A stretch of 64,000 nt of DNA from Burkholderia paludis (GCF_000732615.1 NZ_JPGL01000017.1:62001-126000); one strand, 5' to 3'; counted from the first letter of the stretch, positions 28,072 through 35,987 are shown. Made by a program: numbers and translations. Notes: generated by a model from the letters alone, not told the origin.

Positions 28072-29691
28072 TCACCGCAACGCGTCGAGCGCGCCCCTCA
28101 CCCCCTCCCAGTCGAGCCCGAACCGCGCAAGATACTTGCGCAGCCGGTCCGCATCGTTCGGTTGCTTCTTGCTCTGCCGCGATACCGCGAACAGCGTGCG
28201 CCCGGCTTCCGACAGGCTTGCCGACGCGCCGCACACGTCGAGCACGCGTTCGAGCTGCGCGCGATCGAACAGGTCGAGCTCCTCGGCACGCGCGCCGAAC
28301 ACTGCGTCGACGCATGCGTCGGACGTGCCCGCGCCGCCCGGCGGCGACCACGTGTGCGTCAACCGTTCGACTTCCTGTTCGGCCAGCGCTTCGGTGATCC
28401 GCCCCGCATCGGCCAGCGTCGCCATCCGCGTGACCGACGCGGACAGCTCGCGGAAGTTGCCGGGCCACGCCGCACGCGGCGACGCCGCGAACGCGAGATA
28501 GCGCCGCTTCGCCTCGACGTTGAAACGCACCTGCTCGCCCTGCTCGCGGCCGAAACGGTCGAGCTCGAATTCGAGGTTGGGCTCGATGTCCTCGCGACGC
28601 TCGGCCAGCCCGGGCAGCGTGTACGTCCACAGATTGATCCGCGCGTAGAGATCCTCGCGGAACGTGCCGGCCGCCACCATCTGCCGCAGGTCGCGATGCG
28701 TGCCCGCGATCAGCTCGAAATCGCTGCTCGCCTCGGCGTCCGCGCCCACCGGCAGGAAGCGCTTCTCCTCGATCGCCTTCAGCAGCATCGCCTGTTCGTC
28801 GAGCCCGAGCTCGCCGATCTCGTCGAGAAACAGCAGCCCGCCGTCCGCCGCGCGCAACAGCCCCGCGCGCGCCGACTGCGCACCCGTGAATGCACCCTTC
28901 ACATGGCCGAACAGCGTGGACATGGCCGCGTCGCCGCGCAGCGTCGCGCAGTTGATCTCGATGAACGGCCCCGCGAGCCGATGACGGCCCCGCTTCAGTT
29001 CGTACACCCGCCTCGCGAGAAACGACTTGCCGGCGCCCGTCGGCCCGACGAGCAGCATCGGCGCGCGCGACCGCACGGCCACGCGCTCCAGTTGCTCGAT
29101 CAGCGCGTTGAAGCGCGCGTTGCGCGTCGCGATGCCCGCCTTCAGGAACGACACCGTTTCATCGCGCTCGCGCGTGAAGCGCTGCGCGATCAGGTTGTAG
29201 CGCGACAGGTCGAGGTCGATCACCGACATCGTGCCGGGACCGCTCGGCCCCTCGTCGGTCTTCTGCGGCGGCGCCGTCTGCGCGAGACGCGCGGGCAGGT
29301 AGCGCGCTTCCGCCAGCAGGAACCAGCAGATCTGCGCGACGTGCGTGCCCGTCGTGATGTGGATCAGGTATTCCTCGCGATCGAGATCGAACGGGTAGGC
29401 GCGCGCGAAATCGTGCAGCGTCGCGTAGACCTCCCCGAAATCCCACGGATCGCGAATCTCGAGCGGGACGAGCCGCACGTCGGTGTGCGGCGACACGCGC
29501 TCCAGGTCCTGCTTCACGCGGTTCGCGAGGCGCGCGAAGTCCGGTGAATGCAGCAGTTCGAGCCGGTCGATCGGCGTGTCGCGCTGCTCGCACAGCGAGA
29601 TCGTCGGCCGCCAGTTGCGCCAGCGGCGCTGCGAGCCGCCGCCCTGGTCGAGCACCGTGCCGAGAAAACCGATCGCGACGGTCTTGCGCAT
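28072..29691 (-). CDS. rtcR: RtcR, CARF-domain sigma-54 activator of RNA repair
   Basis: The 539-residue activator has an N-terminal CARF-like sensor (about 1-180, with [11 protein letters not shown] at the start and [20 protein letters not shown] near 111-130). The AAA+ sigma-54 activation domain follows, with Walker A GPTGAGKS (216-223), the sigma-54-contacting GAFTGA loop (266-271) and Walker B LLFLDE (286-291). A helical DNA-binding end completes it. In enterobacteria RtcR activates rtcBA, and its CARF domain responds to damaged tRNA ends. Here it diverges from a sigma-54 promoter that reads into a tRNA-like leader and rtcB. Confidence 0.95.
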   Translation of the reverse strand: MRKTVAIGFLGTVLDQGGGSQRRWRNWRPTISLCEQRDTPIDRLELLHSPDFARLANRVKQDLERVSPHTDVRLVPLEIRDPWDFGEVYATLHDFARAYPFDLDREEYLIHITTGTHVAQICWFLLAEARYLPARLAQTAPPQKTDEGPSGPGTMSVIDLDLSRYNLIAQRFTRERDETVSFLKAGIATRNARFNALIEQLERVAVRSRAPMLLVGPTGAGKSFLARRVYELKRGRHRLAGPFIEINCATLRGDAAMSTLFGHVKGAFTGAQSARAGLLRAADGGLLFLDEIGELGLDEQAMLLKAIEEKRFLPVGADAEASSDFELIAGTHRDLRQMVAAGTFREDLYARINLWTYTLPGLAERREDIEPNLEFELDRFGREQGEQVRFNVEAKRRYLAFAASPRAAWPGNFRELSASVTRMATLADAGRITEALAEQEVERLTHTWSPPGGAGTSDACVDAVFGARAEELDLFDRAQLERVLDVCGASASLSEAGRTLFAVSRQSKKQPNDADRLRKYLARFGLDWEGVRGALDALR

Positions 29692-29839
29692 GTTTATCCC
29701 ACAAGATAATTGACGATCGGATTGTATCGGATTTTCCGGACATCATCTCACCCCGACATTCATGCGCCGCCCATCAGAAGAAATAATTTCCCCTTTACTT
29801 TCAACGATTTGAGAATTTCTTCGAGAGAAAAACCGCCCG

Positions 29840-29856
29840 CTGGCACGCTCCTCGCT
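29840..29856 (+). promoter_or_regulatory. Sigma-54 promoter of the RNA-repair operon
   Basis: CTGGCACGCTCCTCGCT matches the sigma-54 consensus: TGGCACG at -24 and the invariant GG (29842-29843) and GC (29854-29855) separated by exactly 10 bases. Transcription should start near 29867 and run rightward through the tRNA-like leader. The AT-rich 29700-29835 stretch upstream is the expected place for RtcR sites. Confidence 0.85.
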
Positions 29857-29980
29857 ATATAGAAAGCGCCGGATGTCCCGCTGGCCCGCGAGCCAGGGTT
29901 CAACAAGCCCTGCTGGTGCGCCGCCGCCGAACCTGGTTCGTCGCGGTCGCGCATGCCGCCATGGGCAGACGAAGGCAAAC

Positions 29981-30026
29981 GGGTGCGTACTGGAACTTCG
30001 CCCGGGTTCGAATCCCGGGGCGCCCA
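29981..30026 (+). ncRNA. tRNA-like element 1: acceptor/T-arm minihelix
   Basis: GGGTGCG (29981-29987) pairs with GGCGCCC (30019-30025) at six positions including one G-U pair. A T-arm follows the canonical pattern: CCGGG, loop TTCGAAT (30007-30013), CCCGG; C30001 and G30019 can add a pair. Acceptor plus T-stem give the usual 12 stacked pairs. The expected T8-A9 follow the acceptor strand. The D and anticodon arms are replaced by a 12-nt linker containing a GG that could contact the T loop. It ends in an unpaired A (30026). It is not a decoding tRNA. It lies in the rtc operon leader. Confidence 0.7.
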
Positions 30027-30027
30027 T

Positions 30028-30099
30028 TGTTCGGTAGCTCAATTGGTAGAGCAGCCGGCGCAAGCCGGCGTGTAGCGGGTTCGAATCCCGCTCGAACGC
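30028..30099 (+). ncRNA. tRNA-like element 2 with a GNRA stem in place of the anticodon arm
   Basis: The fold reads as a whole tRNA. The acceptor TGTTCGG (30028-30034) pairs with TCGAACG (30092-30098) at seven positions, two of them G-U. T8-A9 are followed by a canonical D arm, GCTC-AATTGGTA-GAGC. The variable loop is GTGTA and the T arm is GCGGG-TTCGAAT-CCCGC. In the anticodon position there is GCCGGC-GCAA-GCCGGC, a 6-bp stem closed by a GCAA tetraloop, so there is no 7-base anticodon loop. No CCA is encoded. The tertiary-contact bases of the D and T loops are kept. It is probably a tRNA mimic serving RNA repair, not translation. Confidence 0.8.
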
Positions 30100-30115
30100 T
30101 GTCCGCAAGGGCAGC
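30098..30115 (+). other. GCAA-capped hairpin
   Basis: GCTGTCC-GCAA-GGGCAGC forms seven pairs including one G-U and begins at the last acceptor pair of tRNA-like element 2. CTCTT follows. It may mark a processing site or a partial terminator. Confidence 0.65.
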
Positions 30116-30142
30116 CTCTTAATGAAAGCAGTACCCGCCGGT

Positions 30143-30160
30143 GCGGGCCGCGAGGCCCGC
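30143..30160 (+). other. GCGA-capped hairpin
   Basis: GCGGGCC-GCGA-GGCCCGC is a perfect 7-bp stem with a GNRA tetraloop, the third such cap within 110 bases. A competing CCCGC-CGGT-GCGGG stem at 30134-30147 could switch with it. Confidence 0.6.
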
Positions 30161-30356
30161 CGCGCGTCGGACCGGTTGCGGTTCCGCGCGATCGGCCGGG
30201 CGGCCGCACGGCCCGCGCGAATGCGCACGACGACGCGATGCAGAATGCGTCGCCGTGCACGTCGACGCAGGCCGGCGCGCCGCCCGCCCGGTTGCGTCGC
30301 ACCGCGATCCGCACGATGCGCGTCACCCGGCGGTCATCGAAGAAAAGGACAAGAAT

Positions 30357-31496
30357 ATGTGGATGCGACATGTAGTGAAAAAGAACGAACGCGCATTGCT
30401 GATGAACGAGGGCGATTTCGTGAAGGTGCTGGAACCGGGCGTGTTCAAGGCCTTCGATCCGTTCAAGCGCCTGTCGGTGCAGGCCGCGCGTCTCGACGCG
30501 CCGCTCGCCGACGCGGCGCTGGCCGATTACCTGCGTCACGACGCGCAGGACGTGCTGGCACGCCACTTCGTCGCGATGGATCTCGCCGACGACGAAGCGG
30601 GCCTGCGCTACGAAGACGACGTGCTGGTCGAGATCCTGCCGCCGGGCACGCGCCGGCTGTACTGGCGCGGCCTGACCGCGCACCGTCTCGAGCGCGTCGA
30701 TCTCGCGCAGGGCAGCATGCTGCCGGCCGCGCTCGTGAAGCGCATCGCGCAGCCGGCGCTGCGTGCGCGCGGCGTGGCGGGCCTGACGGGCGTGCTGCTG
30801 GCGCAGGTGCCGGCATACCACGTCGGCGTGCTGAAGATCGACGGCAAGATCGAGCGGCTGCTGGATGCGGGCACGTCGGCATTCTGGCGCTTCAACCGCG
30901 ACGTCGCGGTCGAACTCGTCGACCTGCGCCTGCAGGCGATCGAAGTCGGCGGGCAGGAAATCCTGACGCGCGACAAGGTCGCGCTGCGGCTGAACCTGTC
31001 GGCGACGTGGTGCTATGCGGACGTGCTGCATGCGTTCGGCCAGTTGCAGAAGCCGGTCGAACACCTGTATCGCGAGTTGCAGTTCGCGCTGCGGGCCGCC
31101 GTCGGCACGCGCTCGCTCGACGAGTTGCTGGAGGACAAGCAGTCGCTCGACGACGTCGTGATCGCGCAGGTGCGCACACGCCTCGACCGGTCGGGCGTGG
31201 ACGTGCGCAGCGTCGGCGTGAAGGACATCGTGCTGCCGGGCGACATGAAGACGATCCTCGCGCAGGTGGTCGAGGCGGAAAAGGCCGCGCAGGCGAACGT
31301 GATTCGCCGCCGCGAGGAAACGGCGGCCACGCGTTCGCTGCTGAACACCGCGAAGGTGATGGAAGAAAACCCGACCGCGCTGCGGCTCAAGGAGCTGGAA
31401 ACGCTCGAGCGCGTGGCCGAACGGATCGACCGCATCTCGGTGTTCGGCGGTCTCGACCAGGTGCTGAACGGACTCGTCAGCATCAAGGGCGCTTGA
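30357..31496 (+). CDS. Slipin/band-7 (SPFH) protein of the RNA-repair operon
   Basis: The 379-residue protein has an SPFH/band-7 domain (about residues 145-290, with VAVELVDLRLQAIEVGGQEILTRDKVALRLNLSA) and a helical tail (about 300-370) suited to oligomerisation. The first 30 residues are not clearly hydrophobic, so membrane attachment is not obvious. Its role in RNA repair is unknown. It is the first gene after the structured leader, with an AAGGA ribosome-binding site eight bases before the ATG, and rtcB follows after 78 bases. Confidence 0.87.
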   Translation: MWMRHVVKKNERALLMNEGDFVKVLEPGVFKAFDPFKRLSVQAARLDAPLADAALADYLRHDAQDVLARHFVAMDLADDEAGLRYEDDVLVEILPPGTRRLYWRGLTAHRLERVDLAQGSMLPAALVKRIAQPALRARGVAGLTGVLLAQVPAYHVGVLKIDGKIERLLDAGTSAFWRFNRDVAVELVDLRLQAIEVGGQEILTRDKVALRLNLSATWCYADVLHAFGQLQKPVEHLYRELQFALRAAVGTRSLDELLEDKQSLDDVVIAQVRTRLDRSGVDVRSVGVKDIVLPGDMKTILAQVVEAEKAAQANVIRRREETAATRSLLNTAKVMEENPTALRLKELETLERVAERIDRISVFGGLDQVLNGLVSIKGA

Positions 31497-31510
31497 CGGA
31501 CGACACGGCG

Positions 31511-31526
31511 CGGCGCAAATGCGCCG
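31511..31526 (+). other. Hairpin between slipin and rtcB genes
   Basis: CGGCGC-AAAT-GCGCCG is a perfect 6-bp stem. It is followed at 31535-31560 by short ATGACTGA repeats placing several stop and ATG triplets in different frames. It may tune rtcB expression relative to slipin. Confidence 0.45.
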
Positions 31527-31574
31527 GGCCGGACGAATGAATGACTGAATGACTGAATGAATCAGGTGAAGCAA

Positions 31575-32798
31575 ATGAGTGACATGGATTACCAGGTGAT
31601 GGAACTGGCGAACGGCAAGCCGGTGAAGATGTGGACGCAAGGCGTCGCCGTCGAGGACGAAGCGCGCGCGCAACTGCGCAACACCGCGCAGATGCCGTTC
31701 ATCTTCCGCCACGTCGCGGTGATGCCGGACGTCCACCTCGGCAAGGGTTCGACGATCGGCAGCGTGATCCCGACGAAGGGCGCGATCATTCCGGCCGCGG
31801 TCGGCGTCGACATCGGCTGCGGGATGATGGCCGCCCGCACGACGCTGCGTGCGTCGGACCTGCCGGATTCGCTCGCGGGGCTGCGCGGCGCGATCGAACG
31901 CGCGGTGCCGCACGGCCGCGCGCCGGGTCGCCGCGATCCGGGCGCGTGGGGCGACCGCACGCCGGCCGCCGTGACCGAATCGTGGCAGTCGCTGCAGCCG
32001 CGCTTCCAGCGGATCGTCGACAAGTATCCGAAGCTGGAAAAGACGAACCACTATGCGCACCTGGGCACGCTCGGCACCGGCAACCACTTCATCGAAGTGT
32101 GCATCGACGAGGCGGACCACGTGTGGTTCATGCTGCACAGCGGTTCGCGCGGCGTCGGCAACGCGATCGGCAGCCTGTTCATCGAACTCGCGCAGGCCGA
32201 CATGCGGCAGCACATCGCGAACCTGCCGGATCGCAACCTCGCGTATTTCACCGAAGGCAGCCGGCACTTCGACGATTACGTCGAGGCGGTCGGCTGGGCG
32301 CAGGACTACGCGCGGCGCAACCGGCAGGCCATGATGGATGCGGTGATCGGCGCGGCGCGCGGCGTGATCGCGAAGCCGTTCACGGTCGACGAACACGCGG
32401 TGAACTGCCACCACAACTACGTGCAGCGCGAACGCCACTTCGGCGAAGACGTACTCGTGACGCGCAAGGGCGCGGTGTCCGCGCAGAAGGGGCAACTCGG
32501 GATCATTCCGGGCTCGATGGGTGCGAAGAGCTTCATCGTGCGCGGGCTCGGCAACCCGGAAAGCTTCTGCTCGTGCAGCCACGGCGCGGGCCGGACGATG
32601 AGCCGCACCGAAGCGAAGCGCCGCTTCACGGCCGACGACCAGGTCAAGGCGACGCAGGGCGTCGAATGCCGCAAGGACGCGGGCGTCGTCGACGAAATCC
32701 CGATGGCCTACAAGGACATCGACGCGGTGATGGCGGCCCAGCGCAGCCTCGTCGAAGTGGTGCACACGCTGCGCCAGGTGGTGTGCGTGAAAGGATAG
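31575..32798 (+). CDS. rtcB: RNA-splicing ligase RtcB
   Basis: The 407-residue GTP- and Mn2+-dependent ligase joins RNA 2',3'-cyclic phosphate or 3'-phosphate ends to 5'-OH ends. It is very close to E. coli RtcB. The metal-site cysteine lies in VGVDIGCGM, with GTLGTGNHFIE, NCHHNYVQ and GSMGAKSFIVRG following. The histidine that carries GMP lies in SCSHGAGR (about His336). The ATG at 31575 has AGGTGA at good spacing; ATGs at 31557 and 31584 are alternatives, and alignment with E. coli slightly favours 31584. It can repair tRNAs cut by ribonuclease toxins. No rtcA or archease gene is present. Confidence 0.96.
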   Translation: MSDMDYQVMELANGKPVKMWTQGVAVEDEARAQLRNTAQMPFIFRHVAVMPDVHLGKGSTIGSVIPTKGAIIPAAVGVDIGCGMMAARTTLRASDLPDSLAGLRGAIERAVPHGRAPGRRDPGAWGDRTPAAVTESWQSLQPRFQRIVDKYPKLEKTNHYAHLGTLGTGNHFIEVCIDEADHVWFMLHSGSRGVGNAIGSLFIELAQADMRQHIANLPDRNLAYFTEGSRHFDDYVEAVGWAQDYARRNRQAMMDAVIGAARGVIAKPFTVDEHAVNCHHNYVQRERHFGEDVLVTRKGAVSAQKGQLGIIPGSMGAKSFIVRGLGNPESFCSCSHGAGRTMSRTEAKRRFTADDQVKATQGVECRKDAGVVDEIPMAYKDIDAVMAAQRSLVEVVHTLRQVVCVKG

Positions 32799-32854
32799 CG
32801 CGGTGCGCGGCCGAAGGCCGGCGGCCGCGCGCAACGAAAAGGAATACGACAATC

Positions 32855-33670
32855 ATGAAAACCGACAAGACACTGGCCGCCGTGCGCAGCGCGCATCCGG
32901 TCGACCCGGGCGTGCGGGCGCGCGTGATGGCGGAACTCGCCGACGTCGAGCGCCGCCACGACGTGCACGTGCTGTTCGCCTGCGAATCGGGCAGCCGCGG
33001 CTGGGGATTCGCGTCGCCGGACAGCGACTACGACGTGCGCTTCGTCTACGCGCACCGGCGCGACTGGTACCTCGGCGTCGAACCGCAACGCGACGTGATC
33101 GAGCGGCCGCTCGACGACGAGCTCGACGTCAGCGGATGGGAGCTGCGCAAGGCGCTGCAACTGCTGCACCGCTCGAACCCGACGCTGCTCGAATGGCTCG
33201 ACTCGCCCGTCGTGTATCGCGAAGATGCGCGCTGGGCGCCGCGGCTGCGCACGCTGGCGGCGGCGTTCTTCTCGCCGATGCGCGGGCGCCACCACTACCT
33301 CGCGATGGCGAAGAAGAACTTTCGCGGCTACCTGCAAGGCGACACGGTGCGTTACAAGAAGTACCTGTACGTGCTGCGGCCGCTGCTCGCGGTGCGCTGG
33401 ATCGACTCGGGGCTCGGGATGCCGCCGATGCGCTTCGCGGATCTCGTCGCCGGCACCGTGCACGAGCCGGCGGTGCGCGCCGAACTCGATGCGCTGCTCG
33501 CGCTGAAGATGAGCGCGAACGAAAGCGAGTACGGAGCGCGCCGGCCGGCGATCCACGCGCTCGTCGAGACGATGCTCGCCGACGCCGAACACGATCGTGA
33601 ATACAAGCGGCCGTGGGGCGACGTGTCGATGCTCGACACCTTCCTGCGCGACGTGGTCGACGGCCGATGA
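32855..33670 (+). CDS. Predicted nucleotidyltransferase (COG3541-like)
   Basis: The 271-residue protein of the polymerase-beta nucleotidyltransferase superfamily has the GS motif (Gly46-Ser47 in CESGSRGWGF) followed by the catalytic acids in SDYD (Asp58, Asp60). The C-terminal helical part (about 120-260) resembles the COG3541/YcgL group. It should transfer a nucleotide to an RNA end, protein or small molecule. As third gene of the slipin-rtcB operon (56 bases after rtcB) it is a candidate RNA-end-modifying enzyme. That role is inferred from context. Confidence 0.85.
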   Translation: MKTDKTLAAVRSAHPVDPGVRARVMAELADVERRHDVHVLFACESGSRGWGFASPDSDYDVRFVYAHRRDWYLGVEPQRDVIERPLDDELDVSGWELRKALQLLHRSNPTLLEWLDSPVVYREDARWAPRLRTLAAAFFSPMRGRHHYLAMAKKNFRGYLQGDTVRYKKYLYVLRPLLAVRWIDSGLGMPPMRFADLVAGTVHEPAVRAELDALLALKMSANESEYGARRPAIHALVETMLADAEHDREYKRPWGDVSMLDTFLRDVVDGR

Positions 33671-33820
33671 ACGGCGCGCGGCGCGGCGCCTGCGGGCGTC
33701 GCGCCGTTCGCGCATCCGGGCCGGCCCGGCCGCGGCCTGACGGCGGCGTCCGGCCCCGCACGCCGGGCAGCATCGCGAGAAGCGCGCCGCACGACCACCC
33801 GCGTGCGCCGCCGCGCCGCG

Positions 33821-34489
33821 TTACGCGCCGACGATCGAAATCGAGAAGCCGTCCCAGCCCTTCTGCCCGACCGTCTGCACGGCGGTGGTCGTGAGGTTCC
33901 GTGCGGCCGCGAGCAGCGCGAACCCGTCGCGTACGCCGACCACATCGGGATCGCGATTGTCCGGATCGGCCACGCGCCCGCCGCGCACGACGTTGTCGAC
34001 GACGATCACCGTGCCGGGCCGCGACAGCTTCAGCGCGGCCTCGAGATAGACCGGGTTGTTGTCCTTGTCCGCATCGATGAAGATGAAATCGAACGGCGCC
34101 TCGCCGGCTTCGACGAGCCGCGCGAGGCTCTCCTTCGCGCTGCCCACCACCACCGTCACGGCTTCCGCAAACCCGGCGCGCGCGATGTTCCGCGTCGCGA
34201 CCTGCGCATGGCCCGGGTCCAGCTCGAGCGTCACGAGCGTGCCGCCCGGCGGCAACGCCCGCGCGAGCCAGATCGTGCTGTAGCCGCCGAGCGTGCCGAC
34301 CTCGAGGATCCGGCGCGCGCCGCGGATCGTCGCGAGCAGCTGCAGCAGCTTGCCCTGGTTCGGCGCGACATTGATCGCGGGCAGCCCGGCCGCATCGCTC
34401 GCCGCCAGCGCGGCGTCGAGCGCGTCGTCGGTCGGCACGAGCGTCGCGGAGAAATACGCATCCACCTGGTTCCAATGATCCTGACTCAT
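33821..34489 (-). CDS. SAM-dependent O-methyltransferase
   Basis: The 222-residue enzyme of the caffeoyl-CoA/catechol O-methyltransferase family has SAM-binding ILEVGTLGGYSTIWLA (about 60-75), LELDPGHA, and the divalent-metal set around FIFIDADKDNNP (about 133-144) and VVDNVV (about 161-166). It methylates a hydroxyl of an unknown small acceptor. An AGGGGTA sequence eight bases before the ATG at 34489 serves as ribosome-binding site. It stands alone, divergent from metY. Confidence 0.88.
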   Translation of the reverse strand: MSQDHWNQVDAYFSATLVPTDDALDAALAASDAAGLPAINVAPNQGKLLQLLATIRGARRILEVGTLGGYSTIWLARALPPGGTLVTLELDPGHAQVATRNIARAGFAEAVTVVVGSAKESLARLVEAGEAPFDFIFIDADKDNNPVYLEAALKLSRPGTVIVVDNVVRGGRVADPDNRDPDVVGVRDGFALLAAARNLTTTAVQTVGQKGWDGFSISIVGA

Positions 34490-34622
34490 CGAGTACCCCT
34501 TGTTTGCGGAAAATGCCATTTTATGCAGGGTCTTGCCATAAGCAACAAACCATTCGTTCTAAGGATGGCAGCGCGCGTGCTTCTATAATCGCTCGACCAT
34601 CACAACAACAGACGGAGCACCC

Positions 34623-35918
34623 ATGACCGATCAGGCCTCTTCGAACTGGCGTCTCGAAACCATCGCCGTGCACGGCGGTTATCGTCCCGACCCGACCACG
34701 CGCGCGGTCGCCGTACCGATCTACCAGACCGTTGCGTACGCATTCGACGACACGCAGCACGGCGCCGACCTGTTCGACCTGAAGGTCCAGGGCAACATCT
34801 ACACGCGCATCATGAACCCGACGACGGACGTGCTCGAAAAGCGGATCGCCGCGCTCGAGGGCGGTATCGGCGCGCTCGCGCTCGCATCGGGGCAATCGGC
34901 CGTCACGTACGCGATCCAGACGATCGCCGAGGCCGGTGACAACATCGTGTCCGCGAGTTCACTGTACGGCGGCACCTACAACCTGTTCGCGCACACGCTG
35001 CCGCAATACGGAATCACGACGCGCTTCGCCGATCCGCGCGACCCCGCGTCGTTCGAGCCGCTGATCGACGCGCGCACGAAGGCGATCTTCGCGGAATCGG
35101 TCGGCAACCCGCTCGGTAACGTCACCGACATCGCCGCGCTCGCCGAAGTCGCGCATCGCCACGGGATTCCGCTGATCGTCGACAACACGGTGCCGTCCCC
35201 GTACCTGCTGCGCCCGTTCGAGCACGGCGCGGACATCGTCGTGCACTCGCTGACGAAATATCTCGGCGGGCACGGCACGAGCCTCGGCGGCGCCGTCGTC
35301 GATTCGGGCAAGTTCCCGTGGGCCGAGCATGCCGACCGCTTCAAGCGGCTGAACGAGCCGGACGTCAGCTATCACGGCGTCGTCTACACCGAGGCGTTCG
35401 GGCCGGCCGCCTATATCGGCCGCGCGCGCGTGGTGCCCCTGCGCAACATGGGCGCGGCGATCTCGCCGTTCAACGCATTCCAGATCCTGCAGGGCATCGA
35501 GACGCTCGCGCTGCGCGTCGAACGGATCAGCGACAACGCGCTGAAGATCGCGCAGCATCTCGCGCGCCACGAGCACGTCGAATGGGTGAACTACGCGGGC
35601 CTGCCCGATCACCCCGACCACCCGCTCGTCGCACGCTACCTGTCGGGCCGCGCGCCGGGCATCCTGACGTTCGGCGTGAAGGGCGGCCGCGACGGCGGCG
35701 CGAAGTTCCAGGACGCGCTGCAGCTGTTCACGCGGCTCGTCAACATCGGCGATACCAAGTCGCTCGCGACGCACCCGGCCTCGACGACCCACCGCCAGCT
35801 CTCGCCGGCCGAACTCGCGAAGGCCGGCGTGAAGGAGGAAACGGTGCGGCTGTCGATCGGCATCGAGCATATCGACGACCTGCTCGCCGATCTCGACCAG
35901 GCGCTCGCGCAGCTCTGA
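34623..35918 (+). CDS. metY: O-acetylhomoserine sulfhydrylase
   Basis: The 431-residue PLP enzyme of the Cys/Met metabolism family makes homocysteine (or methionine directly) from O-acetylhomoserine and sulfide. PLP-lysine Lys212 lies in HSLTKYLGGHGTSLGG. The N-terminal ETIAVHGGYRPDPTTRAVAVPIYQT and the length, longer than cystathionine synthases, are typical of MetY. The segment NIGDTKSLATHPASTTH carries the carboxylate-binding residues. It diverges from the methyltransferase gene across a 133-nt AT-richer promoter region. Confidence 0.94.
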   Translation: MTDQASSNWRLETIAVHGGYRPDPTTRAVAVPIYQTVAYAFDDTQHGADLFDLKVQGNIYTRIMNPTTDVLEKRIAALEGGIGALALASGQSAVTYAIQTIAEAGDNIVSASSLYGGTYNLFAHTLPQYGITTRFADPRDPASFEPLIDARTKAIFAESVGNPLGNVTDIAALAEVAHRHGIPLIVDNTVPSPYLLRPFEHGADIVVHSLTKYLGGHGTSLGGAVVDSGKFPWAEHADRFKRLNEPDVSYHGVVYTEAFGPAAYIGRARVVPLRNMGAAISPFNAFQILQGIETLALRVERISDNALKIAQHLARHEHVEWVNYAGLPDHPDHPLVARYLSGRAPGILTFGVKGGRDGGAKFQDALQLFTRLVNIGDTKSLATHPASTTHRQLSPAELAKAGVKEETVRLSIGIEHIDDLLADLDQALAQL

Positions 35919-35956
35919 GCGCAACGGGCGCGCCGGCGCGCCCCGCATCGAACGGC

Positions 35957-35987
35957 TTGACCTTGAAGCGGCTTCAGGGTGTTCAAT
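35957..35987 (+). promoter_or_regulatory. MerR-type promoter with 19-bp spacer
   Basis: TTGACC and TTCAAT are separated by 19 bases instead of 17. The spacer holds the dyad ACCTTGAAG-CGG-CTTCAGGGT with eight of nine arm positions matched. This is the layout of promoters activated by MerR-family metal sensors such as CadR, ZntR and PbrR. It lies about 105 bases before the ZIP transporter gene. No merR-type gene is in the window. Confidence 0.75.

Larger units (their letters stand above)
29867..30356 (+). other. Structured untranslated leader of the RNA-repair operon
   Basis: About 490 nt lie between the predicted start of transcription and the slipin gene. No protein is convincingly coded. 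The leader is packed with hairpins: CTGGC/GCCAG (29881-29896), a T-arm-like CAGGG-TTCAACAAG-CCCTG (29894-29912), two tRNA-like elements (29981-30026 and 30028-30099) and GNRA-capped stems (30098-30115 and 30143-30160). It may be processed into separate small RNAs. Confidence 0.7.

Noticed and set aside
30028..30099. Ordinary tRNA gene
   Set aside because: Acceptor, D and T arms are tRNA-like, but the anticodon loop is replaced by a GCAA tetraloop on a 6-bp stem and no CCA is encoded, so it cannot decode a codon.
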